NCBI RefSeq assembly: GCF_000620665.1
Contig: NZ_KK211162.1
Span: forward strand, 186,001 to 250,000
Reading direction: 5' to 3'
Origin: Sphingomonas sp. URHD0057
GTDB lineage: Bacteria > Pseudomonadota > Alphaproteobacteria > Sphingomonadales > Sphingomonadaceae
Length of the DNA stretch: 64,000 nucleotides
The notes under the pieces were generated by a model. It had not been told where the DNA came from. It saw nothing but the letters and a program-made list of their open reading frames with translations, and searched no databases. Shown here piece by piece: positions 27,129 through 36,515 of this stretch. A program made the position numbers and the translations under genes. Every line of letters starts with the position of its first letter. Positions within the stretch are counted from its first letter, which is position 1.

Positions 27129-27566
27129 ATGCTGTTCGGGAAGCGTAAGCAGATCGTCAAGCGGATCCTCATCGTCGAGGATGAGCCGTTGACCGCCTTC
27201 GACAATGAGAATTTCCTCGGCGAGGCGGGTTATCACATCGTCGCCACGGTCGACGACCTCGACGAAGCACTCGAGATTCTCGAGCGCGAGGAAGTGCATT
27301 TGATCCTCAGCGACGTTCGTCTGCGCAAGCAGCAGACCGGCATCCATCTCGCCAAGGCGGCTAAAGTGAAGGGCGTCCCGACGCTGTTCGCGACCGGCAA
27401 TCCCTATCCCGGCGCGGCGGACATCGCGGTCGGCTGCCTGACCAAGCCCTACACCGAGCGGCAGCTGACCCGGGCGATCCAGTGCGTCGACAAGCATCTG
27501 CAAGGCCAGACAGTGAAGCCGCCCAAGGGCCTCGAGCTGTTCATCGCGGTGAGCGAGCAGGAATAG
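27129..27566 (+). CDS. Single-domain response regulator
   Basis: 145 residues, receiver domain only: RILIVEDEPLTAFDNENFL (acidic pair), LILSDVRL (phospho-Asp), TLFATGNP and CLTKPYTERQL (conserved Lys). It lacks an output domain, so it works as a phosphate sink or by protein contact. Receivers of this kind with LxxExxxLTA.D.. occur as partners of HWE kinases in alphaproteobacteria. No histidine kinase is nearby. It is divergent from the rluB gene with only 15 bases between starts. Confidence 0.87.
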   Translation: MLFGKRKQIVKRILIVEDEPLTAFDNENFLGEAGYHIVATVDDLDEALEILEREEVHLILSDVRLRKQQTGIHLAKAAKVKGVPTLFATGNPYPGAADIAVGCLTKPYTERQLTRAIQCVDKHLQGQTVKPPKGLELFIAVSEQE

Positions 27567-27637
27567 GCTTCGAGCCGTTCATCGCGGGGCTAGGCAGGCC
27601 GTGAAAGCTGGCTAAGCTTGAGCCTCAACAGGGGAAG

Positions 27638-29371
27638 ATGCCGGTGGCCGCAGCACAACGTCCGACGGGTTGGAGGCTGCTGAAGGCCGCGCTCCAGACG
27701 CGCAAGTCCTCGACCATGCTCGCCTTCGGCTTTTCGTCGGGGCTGCCGTACGCGCTGCTGATCGGGACGCTCAACGCCTGGCTCGGTGAAGCGAAGATCA
27801 ACCTCGCGACGATTGGCGTGCTGTCGTGGATCGGCTTGAGCTACAGCTTCAAGTTCCTGTGGTCCCCGCTGGTCGATCGGCTGAAGCTGCCGGTCCTCGA
27901 ACGCATCGGCCGGCGCAAGAGCTGGATCCTGATGTGCCAGGGAATCATGATCCTCGGGTTCGCCGGGCTCGCCGCAACCAACCCCGCCACGAACATCGGC
28001 ACCTTCGCGATTTTTGCGGTGATCACCGCGCTCGCATCGGCCACGCAGGATGTCGCGGTCGATGCCTGGCGCATCGACGTCGCCGACGAGCAGACGCCGG
28101 TCGAGCTCCTCTCGTCGGTTTATCAGTTCGGCTATCGCATCGCTTCCATCGTCGGGGGCGCACTTGCGCTAGTGCTCGCCGCGCGAATGTCCTGGTCGCT
28201 GGTCTACCTGCTAATGGGCGGTCTGGTCGGCGTCGTTGCGCTGATTGCCTTTCGCGCCCCGGACACCCCGCGCCCCGACGTCGGCATGCTCCATAAGGAG
28301 CTGGCCGAGCCCGGGGCACTCGAGCCCCGCGCCCGCGGGATAGCGCTCGGAATCGTCGGCGTGAGCTGGGCCTGGGCGATCTTCACCATCGGCCATTTCA
28401 TGGTCTCGATGCTGACCACCGCGCCGGGCGAGAAGCAGCCGTCGGTCGCCGATTTCACCAAACATTATGCGCCGTGGATCATCTTTGCGACGGTGATCGT
28501 GCCGCTGATCGTCGCCTCGGTCAGCAACTATTTGCGCGACCGGAAGCGCTATGTCCTGACGGAAACCGACCCGACGCACACCTCGGGGCGAACCGCGATG
28601 AACCATCTCTATGTCGCGCTGGTGGCTCCCTTGAGCGAGCTCGCCGGCCGGCTCGGCTGGGGCGTCCTGATCGTGATCGGGCTGATCCTCACCTACACGC
28701 TCTGCTACAATATCTGGTCGAGCTTTGCCTTCCCCTTCTACCTCGATTTCCTCCATTATTCGAAGGACGAGGTCGCGTTCGCTTCGAAGGTGTTCGGCAT
28801 CTTCATGACGATGATCGGGATCGCGCTCGGCGGCTATCTGTTCGCACGGCTGGGGCGGCTGCCGACGGTGCTGATCGGCGCGATCCTCCCGGTATTCGGC
28901 AACTTCGTTTACGCTGACCTCGCCGAAGGTGGGCTGCGTCTCGACGCGGTCGCCGGGACCATCGGCCTGACGCAACTCTTCGGGTTGTTCGGCTTCGACG
29001 AGCGGATGGTGCGCCTGCTGCTGGCGATCTCGTACGAGAACATCTCGACCGGCATCGCGGGGGCGGCGTTCGTCGCCTATTTGTCGGGCATCGTCAGCAA
29101 GCGCTTCACCGCCGTCCAATATGCGCTGCTGTCGTCGCTGACCTTCCTCATCGGTTCACTCGGACGCGGCATCGCAGGGGAGGCGGTCGACATCTACGGC
29201 TATGCGACCGTGTTCCGCTGGACCGCCGCGGCGGGCGCGTTCGCCATTCTCTTCGTGGTGCTCGAATGGTTCCGAGTTGCGGCCGAAGGGCGACGCGCGC
29301 AGGCGGCCGTGGCGCCGAGCGTCGATCGGGCGAGCGGACGCGCCAGCTCCTCAGCCACGGACGCCCGTTGA
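27638..29371 (+). CDS. ampG: AmpG-like muropeptide MFS permease
   Basis: 577 residues, 12 or more membrane helices. The start MLAFGFSSGLPYALLIGTLNAWL and SYSFKFLWSPLVDRLKLP are the AmpG signatures, with LASATQDVAVDAWRIDV and the late FVAYLSGIVSKRFTAVQYALLSSL. It imports anhydro-muropeptides for wall recycling. A hydrophilic stretch between helices (YLRDRKRYVLTETDPTHTSGRTA) lengthens it relative to E. coli AmpG. The LD-carboxypeptidase at the window start belongs to the same pathway but is not linked. Confidence 0.9.
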   Translation: MPVAAAQRPTGWRLLKAALQTRKSSTMLAFGFSSGLPYALLIGTLNAWLGEAKINLATIGVLSWIGLSYSFKFLWSPLVDRLKLPVLERIGRRKSWILMCQGIMILGFAGLAATNPATNIGTFAIFAVITALASATQDVAVDAWRIDVADEQTPVELLSSVYQFGYRIASIVGGALALVLAARMSWSLVYLLMGGLVGVVALIAFRAPDTPRPDVGMLHKELAEPGALEPRARGIALGIVGVSWAWAIFTIGHFMVSMLTTAPGEKQPSVADFTKHYAPWIIFATVIVPLIVASVSNYLRDRKRYVLTETDPTHTSGRTAMNHLYVALVAPLSELAGRLGWGVLIVIGLILTYTLCYNIWSSFAFPFYLDFLHYSKDEVAFASKVFGIFMTMIGIALGGYLFARLGRLPTVLIGAILPVFGNFVYADLAEGGLRLDAVAGTIGLTQLFGLFGFDERMVRLLLAISYENISTGIAGAAFVAYLSGIVSKRFTAVQYALLSSLTFLIGSLGRGIAGEAVDIYGYATVFRWTAAAGAFAILFVVLEWFRVAAEGRRAQAAVAPSVDRASGRASSSATDAR

Positions 29372-29417
29372 TCATGGATTAACCCCCTGCCCATCAATGT
29401 GAGATAGGGCGACGCTG

Positions 29418-30206
29418 ATGCCCGTATTCGCGCTGATCATTGCGGTTCAGGTGTTTCTGATCGTCGACGTCATCCGGCGGCGGCGCCCGACGGTCTGGAT
29501 CATGGCCTTGATGTTTCTGCCGGTCGCGAGCGCGATCGCCTATTTCATCATCGAGATCCTGCCTGGTCTGCAGCACAACCGGCACGTTCGCGTGGCGCGT
29601 GAAAAAATCGTCGACAAGTTCGATCCGGAGCGCGAGCTTCGCGCGGCACGGGAGGCGCTCGAAATCGCCGATACCGTCGCCAACCGGATGCGGGTGGCCG
29701 ACGCGCTCACGGCCCTCGAGCGTCACAAGGAAGCGCTGCCCCTGTACCGGCTTGGGGTTGGTTTGAGGCCAGATCTCCGCGGAGGCGAAAAGCTGGCGCG
29801 GTCGCTGTACTTGAACGACCAATCGCAGGAAGCGTTGGAGACGCTCGAATCGCTGCCATCGACCACCGGTCAATCGGACCGCGACAGGCTCTCGCTGCTG
29901 CGCGCTCAGATTCTCGAAGACCTCGGACGCAATGATGATGCGTTGCCGCTCTATGCGGATGTCAGCAAGCGGCTGCCGGGCGACGAGGCGCGTTGCCGCT
30001 ATGCCGCGCTACTGCTCAAGATGGGGAAGCGCGGTCAGGCGATCCTCGTACTCGAGGAAGTCGAGCATCGGATGAAGCGGATGGACCGCCACAGCCGTGC
30101 GGCGGCGGCTCCGATGTACGACTGGGCGATGCGCGAGCTAAATGCCTTGCGCGGAAATCAGTCCGGCACTTCGCCGTTGGCCCCGAGTGCCTCTCCCGCG
30201 AGGTAA
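29418..30206 (+). CDS. Membrane-anchored TPR protein with PLDc_N-like N terminus
   Basis: 262 residues. The first 60 residues form two membrane helices (FALIIAVQVFLIVDVIRR and VWIMALMFLPVASAIAYFIIEI), the small PLDc_N module also found before cardiolipin synthases. The rest is helical tetratricopeptide-like repeats (ALTALERHKEALPLYRLGV, RSLYLNDQSQEALETLESL, LEDLGRNDDALPLYADVSKRLPGD). A scaffold role is likely but no partner is visible. The last 49 bases overlap the end of folC on the other strand. Confidence 0.75.
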   Translation: MPVFALIIAVQVFLIVDVIRRRRPTVWIMALMFLPVASAIAYFIIEILPGLQHNRHVRVAREKIVDKFDPERELRAAREALEIADTVANRMRVADALTALERHKEALPLYRLGVGLRPDLRGGEKLARSLYLNDQSQEALETLESLPSTTGQSDRDRLSLLRAQILEDLGRNDDALPLYADVSKRLPGDEARCRYAALLLKMGKRGQAILVLEEVEHRMKRMDRHSRAAAAPMYDWAMRELNALRGNQSGTSPLAPSASPAR

Positions 30207-31378
30207 AGCGAGCCCACGACGAGCCGCGGCGCCGGCAAGTCCGCAAGCGCTTCCTGGATAGAAGCAGCCGCGCGCCCGCCGAAGCGTCGAGCGAGCTCCA
30301 GTGGATTGCGATGCTCGTGATCGGGGACGGGCACGAAGGTCAGCGAGAGTGCGTGCGGCGCGAGCGCGGCGACAATTGCCTCGGCGTCCTTATTCGCGAG
30401 AATGCCGAGGACGAGGTGCATCGGCCCTCGCTCGGCCAATAGATCGGCGAGCGCGGCCGCGGCCGAAGGATTGTGGGCGCCGTCGATCCAGGTGGGTACG
30501 CCGCGGGTGAGCGGGCCATCGCCGAGTTGCTGGAAACGCGCGGGCCAGCGCGCCTCCTTGATGGCGTCGGCAAAGGTTGCGCGCGGAACGCGCAACCGGT
30601 CCTGGATCGCGAGCATCTCCCACGCGAGCGCGGCGTTGCGGCGCTGATGCGGTCCGGCGAGGCTGGGTCGAAGCTCGGCGTCGACCGTCCAATCGCGGCC
30701 TTCGAGGAATAACGGCGCGCCGCGCTCGGCGGCGATCCTGGCGATCGCTTCTTCCGCTGCGGTGGGTTGAGCAAGACTGACGAGTGGAACGCCGCGTTTG
30801 GCAATGGCGGCCTTCTCGCCAGCGATCGACATGATGTCCGAGCCGAGGAACTGCTGATGGTCGAGACCGAGGCTGGCGATCCCGGTGACCAGGGGCTGCT
30901 CGATGACGTTGGTCGCGTCGAGCCGGCCGCCGAGACCGACTTCGAGGATGCAGGCGTCGGCCGGAGCCCGGGCAAAGGCGAGGAAGGCGACGACCGTGGC
31001 GACCTCGAAGAAGCTTGGCTCGATCCCCTCGCTCGCGCCGATGACTTCGTCGAGAAGGTCGGCGAGAGCCGGATCTTCGACAAGCTTCCCGCGGACGCGG
31101 ATGCGCTCGTTGAAGCGGACCAGGTGCGGGCTGGTGAAGGCGTGGACCTGGTAGTTGGCGGTCTCAAGCCCGGCCCGAAGGAAGGCGCAGGTCGAGCCTT
31201 TGCCATTCGTGCCGGCGACATGGAAAACCGGGGGCAGCCTGTCTTGCGGCCGGCCCAACCGTTCGAGCAGCTCGGCCGTGCGCTCGAGGCCGAGCCGGTC
31301 GCCCGCGGGCGATTGCATGGCCAGCCGATCGAGCTGCGCCTGAACGCGGGCGTCGGTCGAGCGGGCGAAATCAGGCAT
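30158..31378 (-). CDS. folC: Dihydrofolate/folylpolyglutamate synthase
   Basis: 406 residues. Mur-ligase fold: VFHVAGTNGKGSTCAFLRAGLE (P loop), YQVHAFTSPHLVRFNERIRV, ILEVGLGGRLDATNVI, and the C-terminal IDGAHNPSAAAALADLL. It adds glutamate to dihydropteroate and to folates. It follows accD in the same direction, as in many alphaproteobacteria. Its SD (GAGAGGG) lies inside the end of the class 3 repeat. Confidence 0.95.
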   Translation of the reverse strand: MPDFARSTDARVQAQLDRLAMQSPAGDRLGLERTAELLERLGRPQDRLPPVFHVAGTNGKGSTCAFLRAGLETANYQVHAFTSPHLVRFNERIRVRGKLVEDPALADLLDEVIGASEGIEPSFFEVATVVAFLAFARAPADACILEVGLGGRLDATNVIEQPLVTGIASLGLDHQQFLGSDIMSIAGEKAAIAKRGVPLVSLAQPTAAEEAIARIAAERGAPLFLEGRDWTVDAELRPSLAGPHQRRNAALAWEMLAIQDRLRVPRATFADAIKEARWPARFQQLGDGPLTRGVPTWIDGAHNPSAAAALADLLAERGPMHLVLGILANKDAEAIVAALAPHALSLTFVPVPDHEHRNPLELARRFGGRAAASIQEALADLPAPRLVVGSLYLAGEALGANGEVPD

Positions 31379-31382
31379 TTAG

Positions 31383-31490
31383 CCCTCTCCCCGGCGGGGA
31401 GAGGGAAGGGAGAGGGGGTTCGGCGATTGAAGGGACTCGCCGGCGCGGCGCCCCCTCACCCCAACCCTCTCCTCGCCGGGGAGAGGGGGT
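31383..31490 (-). repeat. Class 3 palindromic repeat between accD and folC
   Basis: Both ends are GC-rich palindromes (CCCTCTCCCC-GGC-GGGGAGAGGG on the left, CCCTCTCC-TCGCC-GGGGAGAGGG on the right) and the two ends are inverted copies of each other, with a 30-base centre. Translations of such elements read LSPAGRGKGEG..PHPNPLLAGERG, a pattern met in many proteobacterial genomes. Confidence 0.85.
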
Positions 31491-31494
31491 TTGC

Positions 31495-32352
31495 TCACGC
31501 CGCCTTTTTCGCTTTCGGGCACAGGTAAGAAATGAGCAGCCCCAGCTTCTCTTTGAGGTCGCCGCGCGAGACGACCATGTCGATCATGCCGTGCTCGAGC
31601 AGATATTCGGCGCGCTGGAATCCCTCGGGAAGCTTTTCCCGGATCGTCTGCTCGATCACCCGTTGGCCGGCAAAGCCGATCAGCGCGCCCGGCTCGGCCA
31701 GCTGGATATCGCCAAGCATGGCGTAAGAAGCGGTGACCCCGCCGGTGGTGGGGTCGGTGAGCACGACTATGTAGGGTAGACCGGCCTCCTTGAGCTCGGC
31801 GAGAGCGACGGTCGTGCGCGGCATCTGCATCAGGCTCAGGATTCCCTCCTGCATGCGAGCGCCGCCGGCGGCGGTGAAGAGGATGTAGGGCGCCTTGTCT
31901 GCGATCGCCGCGCGCACTCCAGCGACGAAGGCGGCGCCCACGGCGATGCCCATCGAACCGCCCATGAAGGCGAAATCCTGCACACCCAGGACGACCTTGC
32001 GCCCGTCGATCTTGCCGCGGGCATTCACCAGCGCGTCGCGCTCGCCATTGGCGGCCCGCGCGGTTTTCAGGCGGTCGGTATAACGTTTCGTGTCCTTGAA
32101 CCGGAGCGGATCCTCCCTGACCTGCGGGGCCGGCAGAAGGTCAAATTGAGCGGTATCGAACAATTGCTCGAAGCGCTTGGTCGGGCCGATGCGGTCGTGG
32201 AAGTCACAGCGTGGACAGACGCTGTAATTCTCTTCCCATTCCTTGACGAACACCATCGTTCCGCATTTGCCGCACTTGTGCCACAGGTTCTCGGCGCTTT
32301 GGCGTTTGGGGAGGAAGGGGATGCCGCTGCGCACCCGGCTCAGCCAGCTCAT
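31495..32352 (-). CDS. accD: Acetyl-CoA carboxylase carboxyltransferase subunit beta
   Basis: 285 residues. N-terminal zinc ribbon: [23 protein letters not shown] (C-x2-C..C-x2-C). Carboxyltransferase core: [77 protein letters not shown]. With AccA it forms malonyl-CoA for fatty acid synthesis. Start overlaps the pyrF stop (ATGA). Confidence 0.97.
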   Translation of the reverse strand: MSWLSRVRSGIPFLPKRQSAENLWHKCGKCGTMVFVKEWEENYSVCPRCDFHDRIGPTKRFEQLFDTAQFDLLPAPQVREDPLRFKDTKRYTDRLKTARAANGERDALVNARGKIDGRKVVLGVQDFAFMGGSMGIAVGAAFVAGVRAAIADKAPYILFTAAGGARMQEGILSLMQMPRTTVALAELKEAGLPYIVVLTDPTTGGVTASYAMLGDIQLAEPGALIGFAGQRVIEQTIREKLPEGFQRAEYLLEHGMIDMVVSRGDLKEKLGLLISYLCPKAKKAA

Positions 32353-33047
32353 GCGATGTCCCTCAGATCTTCGATATTCAAGCTCGCCGCAATTTCCTCG
32401 ATGGCACGTTTGGGGTTCGGCGCTGCCGTAATCGGGCGGCCGATTACCACCACGGAAGCGCCATCGCTCAAGGCTTCAAAGGGCGTAACCACACGCTTTT
32501 GGTCCGCAACCTCAAAGCCATCGGGCCGCACGCCAGGAACGACGAAGAAACCCTCCGGCCAAATGTCACGGACCGCCGCCACTTCCCGCCCTGAACAGAC
32601 GATGCCGTCGATGCCGGACTCGACCGCCAGCTCAGCGAGGCGCTCCACCTGCTCGGCCGGGGAGCCGGCGATGCCGGTCTTGGCCAAGTCGGCGGCGTCG
32701 AGGCTGGTGAGCACGGTTACGCCGACGACTTTCGTGCCGGCCGGTGCGGCCGCCTTCGCGGCCGCCATCATCTCTCGACCGCCGGCTGCATGAACGGTCA
32801 GAATCGCAGGGGCGAGCGGCGCGATCGCCGCGACCGCCTTGGCGACCGTGTTGGGGATATCGTGCAGCTTGAGATCGAGAAAGATCGGCATCCGGTGCTC
32901 GGCTACGCGGAGGACGCCGTCGGGGCCATTGGCGAGGAAGAACTCGAGCCCGAGCTTCATTCCGCCCGCGATGCCGCTGACGTCCCGCGCAATCGCGGCG
33001 GCGCGGTGTACATCGCGGGTGTCGATGGCGACGAAGATCGGTTTCAT
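32349..33047 (-). CDS. pyrF: Orotidine 5'-phosphate decarboxylase
   Basis: 232 residues from the ATG at 33047, which overlaps the lapA-like stop. Core motif [17 protein letters not shown] contains the catalytic D-x-K-x-x-D. Also [12 protein letters not shown] at the start and [33 protein letters not shown] at the phosphate-binding end. Last step of UMP synthesis. Confidence 0.97.
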   Translation of the reverse strand: MKPIFVAIDTRDVHRAAAIARDVSGIAGGMKLGLEFFLANGPDGVLRVAEHRMPIFLDLKLHDIPNTVAKAVAAIAPLAPAILTVHAAGGREMMAAAKAAAPAGTKVVGVTVLTSLDAADLAKTGIAGSPAEQVERLAELAVESGIDGIVCSGREVAAVRDIWPEGFFVVPGVRPDGFEVADQKRVVTPFEALSDGASVVVIGRPITAAPNPKRAIEEIAASLNIEDLRDIA

Positions 33048-33334
33048 ATGACCGGCATCTCGGGTTCGTCCGCGACGGGCTCGGGCGCGGCCATCGTCGC
33101 TCGCTGACGATCGACGGCTTCCAGCCGGCGCCGCACGCTCCACAGCCTGGCGCGCATGATCAGCCAGGTTGGAAGCCAGGCAAGCAGGAACGCGACCAGC
33201 ATCAGGATCGGGATCTTCACGTCCGCCTGGATGTTGCCCCACAGATTAAGAGTGACGTCCGTCCAGTTGCGCACCGCGAACAACGCCACCAACACCGCGA
33301 GCAGGACCCAGAAGACGGTCTTCAGGAATTGCAT
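33044..33334 (-). CDS. LapA-domain (DUF1049) membrane protein
   Basis: 96 residues. Two transmembrane helices (TVFWVLLAVLVALFAVRNW and IPILMLVAFLLAWLPTWLIM) joined by the family DVTLNLWG loop, then a charged C-terminal region (RARLWSVRRRLEAVDRQRA). In E. coli LapA/LapB regulate LpxC and so lipopolysaccharide level; only the LapA part is here. First gene of the pyrF-accD-folC transcript. Confidence 0.88.
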   Translation of the reverse strand: MQFLKTVFWVLLAVLVALFAVRNWTDVTLNLWGNIQADVKIPILMLVAFLLAWLPTWLIMRARLWSVRRRLEAVDRQRATMAAPEPVADEPEMPVI

Positions 33335-33483
33335 GCCGCGCGCTTTAGGCGAGGTGGCGGATCAAAGCCAGAAGCGGCGAGTTTCGTCGCGCAACAGAGT
33401 CGCTTCATCGCAAGCTCGGCGCTCAGGGCGTTGAGGGCCGGACCGCCTCCAGCCACACTTGGCACGGGCGGGAGAGGGACGAG

Positions 33484-34773
33484 TTGCAGACAGCACATAA
33501 GATCGGTTTGGGTGCGTTCATCCTCCTGATGGGAGCGTCGCTGCTGGCGATGCGCCCCCATGCCGCGGACGATCGGGCGTTCCGGATCGCACGGGCTCAT
33601 CTGAAGCTCGCCTCGGTCTCGACTGCGGACCGGCGGGATGTCGATTATCGCCTGCTCGACGCCCGGCTGAGGCAACTCATGACCAAGCCGACGATGGTCG
33701 GCATGGCAGTCGGCGTCGTCGAGAACGGACGCATCACCTTCCTGCAGGGCTATGGCGAGACCGAGGCCGGGTCGGGCGATCGGGTGACACCGGACACGGT
33801 TTTCCGCTGGGCGTCGACGTCCAAGGGCGTCGCCGCGACCATGGTCGCCAAGCTCTCGGAGCAAGGCAAGATTAGGCTCGACGCGCCGGTCGCCGATTAT
33901 GCCCCCGACCTCAGGCTGCCGAATGGGAACGAGCGGGTCGCGACCGTCGGCGATTTGCTGTCGCACCGCCTGGGCCTGTACCGGAACGCCTACGACAACA
34001 AGCTCGAGGAAGGCCAGGACCCAAGCTTCCTTCGCGCCAGCCTGGGGCAACTCAGCGCGGTGTGCGCGCCCGGCACATGCTGGGATTATCAGAACATCGC
34101 CTACGATGCGTCGAGCGAGATGGTCTCCCGCGTCACCGGCTTGCCTTATGAGCAGGCGGTCGAGCGCTATTTGTTCAACCCGATCGGCATGAGCAGCGGC
34201 AGCGTCTCACTCGCGGGCCTGGAATCGAACCGGAGCTGGGCTCGTCCGCACACCGCCGGCAAGCGCGCGCTGCCGATGGTCGACACTTATTACAAGGTGC
34301 CCGGCGCGGCGGGCATCAACAGCAATATCAAGGACATGTCGCTGTGGATGCTGGCGCAGATGGGGGAGATGCCCGACGTGCTCGACGCGCGCGTGCTCAA
34401 CACCGTTCACGCACCCTACGTCGTCACCCCGACCGAGCGCGGCCGGTTGCGCAAGTTTCTCGAGCGCGTCGGCACCGCCTGGTACGGCTACGGCTGGCGC
34501 AGCTACGATTATGCCGGGCATCGGATCGTCGGCCATCGCGGCGGAATCCGCGGCTACCGGTCTTTCATCCTATTCGACCCGGAGAAGAAGAGCGGCGTCG
34601 TCGCGTTGTGGAACAGCGACACGTGGCAACCGGGAGGACTGGAGTTCGAAGTGATGGACATGATCTATCACTTGCCCTTCCGCGACTGGCTCGAACTCAA
34701 CAAATCGGCCGCGGAATCGATCGCCGGCGCCGACAACGAGGCCGAGGCCAACAATGGCGACGGCGGGCATTAG
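33484..34773 (+). CDS. Serine hydrolase (class C beta-lactamase/penicillin-binding fold)
   Basis: 429 residues from a TTG with GGGAGAGGGACG upstream. An N-terminal hydrophobic anchor (IGLGAFILLMGASLLAM) exports it. The three active-site motifs are present: FRWASTSKGVAA (S-x-x-K), WDYQNIAYD (Y-x-N) and VGHRGGIRGY (H-x-G in place of K-T-G). TFLQGYGETEAGSGDRVTPDTVFRWAS is usual in family S12 esterase/peptidases. Substrate unknown; a true beta-lactamase is not implied. Divergent from lapA. Confidence 0.88.
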   Translation: MQTAHKIGLGAFILLMGASLLAMRPHAADDRAFRIARAHLKLASVSTADRRDVDYRLLDARLRQLMTKPTMVGMAVGVVENGRITFLQGYGETEAGSGDRVTPDTVFRWASTSKGVAATMVAKLSEQGKIRLDAPVADYAPDLRLPNGNERVATVGDLLSHRLGLYRNAYDNKLEEGQDPSFLRASLGQLSAVCAPGTCWDYQNIAYDASSEMVSRVTGLPYEQAVERYLFNPIGMSSGSVSLAGLESNRSWARPHTAGKRALPMVDTYYKVPGAAGINSNIKDMSLWMLAQMGEMPDVLDARVLNTVHAPYVVTPTERGRLRKFLERVGTAWYGYGWRSYDYAGHRIVGHRGGIRGYRSFILFDPEKKSGVVALWNSDTWQPGGLEFEVMDMIYHLPFRDWLELNKSAAESIAGADNEAEANNGDGGH

Positions 34774-34788
34774 CCGCTTGGCGCCGGC

Positions 34789-35052
34789 TCAATGGTCGGC
34801 CTTGCTTTGCGCTTCCTTCTCGGTCCGCTTGAGCTTCCGCACCTCATCGAGGTGGGCTTTGTAGCGCGAGGCCATGCCAAGGATCGAGGTCGCCATTCCC
34901 CCGATCAGGACCGGCAAGTGCCAACCGGGCTCACCGGGTTTGGGCCAGGCGATTGCCCCCAATAGGAAAACGCTGGCGATCGAGATGAGATAGCCGAGTC
35001 CCTTCCAGTCGATGCCTCGTCCAACAGGCGTGGTCACGGTTTCCGGATGCAT
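34789..35052 (-). CDS. Small two-helix membrane protein
   Basis: 87 residues from the ATG at 35052 (MHPETVTTPVGRGIDWKGLG); the longer frame upstream lies antisense to the hemerythrin gene. Helices YLISIASVFLLGAIAW and WHLPVLIGGMATSILGMASRY, then a charged tail (DEVRKLKRTEKEAQSK). No family recognised. Divergent from hemerythrin with 64 bases between. Confidence 0.6.
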   Translation of the reverse strand: MHPETVTTPVGRGIDWKGLGYLISIASVFLLGAIAWPKPGEPGWHLPVLIGGMATSILGMASRYKAHLDEVRKLKRTEKEAQSKADH

Positions 35053-35116
35053 GGCCGAGGAACACCAAGCCTTGGAGAATGTTTCGTTTTTCAAACCCAC
35101 AGGGAGAAATCGAGAC

Positions 35117-35632
35117 ATGGCTGACAGCAAACCACAAGATGCAATCGCGCTGCTGAAGGAAGACCATCGGACGGTTGAGGATCTCTTCGCCCAGTTCGAG
35201 AAAGCGAGCGGCGATGGACGCAAGCAGAAGCTTGCCGCGGAGATCTGCCTGGAGCTTTCAGTCCACGCCACGATTGAAGAAGAGATCTTCTATCCGGCGT
35301 GCGAGGGGAAGGTCGACGAAGACCTGCTGAAGGAAAGCTATGTCGAGCATGACGCAGCCAAGATCCTCATCGCGCAAATCGCGGCAGGCAGCGAGGAGAG
35401 CGACGAGTTCTTCGACAGCAAGGTGAAGGTGCTCCAGGAGGAAATCGAGCACCACGTCGAGGAAGAGGAGAAGCGGATGGAGGGCCTGTTCGCGCAGGCG
35501 CGCAGGGCCGGGCTCGACATGGACGCGCTGGGTGAGCAGCTCGCCGCCCGCAAGCAGGAGCTGACCGAGACCTACAAGACGACCGGCCTGCCGACGCCGG
35601 AGCTCACGACGATGGACGAAGTGTCGGTCTGA
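35117..35632 (+). CDS. Hemerythrin HHE-domain protein
   Basis: 171 residues from the ATG at 35117 with AGGGAG upstream. Four-helix HHE fold with DAIALLKEDHRTVEDLFAQF, LSVHATIEEEIFYPA, YVEHDAAKILIAQI and IEHHVEEEEKRMEGLFAQA, which supply the His and Glu ligands of a di-iron centre. The C-terminal 40 residues (QLAARKQELTETYKT) are an extra helix. Such proteins bind O2 or NO or serve in stress responses; which applies here is unknown. Confidence 0.92.
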   Translation: MADSKPQDAIALLKEDHRTVEDLFAQFEKASGDGRKQKLAAEICLELSVHATIEEEIFYPACEGKVDEDLLKESYVEHDAAKILIAQIAAGSEESDEFFDSKVKVLQEEIEHHVEEEEKRMEGLFAQARRAGLDMDALGEQLAARKQELTETYKTTGLPTPELTTMDEVSV

Positions 35633-35657
35633 CCGCTTTGATGGCATAAGGGCGCCG

Positions 35658-36515
35658 ATGCCTTCGGCGCCCGACATTACCGCATTCTTTGACGAGGCGA
35701 CCAATAGCGTCAGCTATCTCGTCGCCGATCCGGCGAGCGGCCTCGCGGCGGTGATCGACCCCGTGCTCGATTTCGATGGCGCGAGCGGCAGGATCGGGAC
35801 AGGCTCGGCCGACAAACTCCTCGCCGTCGCCGCGGCCAAAGGGCTGACCATCGCGTGGGTGCTGGAAACTCACGCGCATGCGGATCACCTGTCGGCGGGA
35901 AGTCTGATTCGGGAGCGCACCGGCGCCAAAATCGGAATCGGCGCCGGCATTCGAGAAGTCCAGCAGGCGTTCGCCCCGATGCTCGCTGTCGACGACCTGC
36001 GGCCCGACGACTTCGATCGGCGGTTCGAAGATGGCGACACGATCTCCGTCGGTGAGCTGACCATCGAAGTCCTGATGACGCCTGGCCACACCCCGGCTTG
36101 TGTCACCTACCGCGTCGGCGATGCGGCCTTTGTCGGCGACACCTTGTTCATGCCCGACTACGGGACCGCTCGCTGCGACTTTCCCGGCGGCAGCGCGCGG
36201 CAGCTCTTCCGGTCCCTGCACCGTATCCTCGCGCTGCCGCGAGATACGCGGCTGTTCACTTGCCATGACTACAAGGCGCCGGGCCGCGACGTCTTCGCGT
36301 GGGAGACGACGGTCGGCGAGCAGATCGATCACAACACCCACGTCGGCGACGGAGTGGAGGAGGAGGCCTATGTCGCCATGCGCGAAGCCCGCGACGCGAC
36401 CCTGAAAGCGCCAAAGCTGCTCTATCCCGCCATCCAGGTGAACATCCGCGGCGGCCGCTTGCCGCCGGCGGACGACCAGCGCCGGCGCTATCTCGTGCTG
36501 CCGCTGACCTTCTAA
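35658..36515 (+). CDS. MBL-fold hydrolase, persulfide dioxygenase (ETHE1/Blh)-like
   Basis: 285 residues. Metal site: LETHAHADHLSAG (H-x-H-x-D-H), LMTPGHTPACVTY, FVGDTLFMPDYGTARCDFPGGSARQLF and FTCHDYKAPGRD. The last three are hallmarks of the ETHE1/Blh branch, which oxidises glutathione persulfide in sulfide detoxification. The 26 bases after hemerythrin suggest a shared transcript. No rhodanese or sulfide:quinone reductase gene is adjacent. Confidence 0.88.
   Translation: MPSAPDITAFFDEATNSVSYLVADPASGLAAVIDPVLDFDGASGRIGTGSADKLLAVAAAKGLTIAWVLETHAHADHLSAGSLIRERTGAKIGIGAGIREVQQAFAPMLAVDDLRPDDFDRRFEDGDTISVGELTIEVLMTPGHTPACVTYRVGDAAFVGDTLFMPDYGTARCDFPGGSARQLFRSLHRILALPRDTRLFTCHDYKAPGRDVFAWETTVGEQIDHNTHVGDGVEEEAYVAMREARDATLKAPKLLYPAIQVNIRGGRLPPADDQRRRYLVLPLTF

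Noticed and set aside
33484-34773. True beta-lactamase resistance gene
   Set aside because: The S12 fold motifs are shared by esterases and peptidases. The HRGG motif and the context give no evidence for drug hydrolysis.
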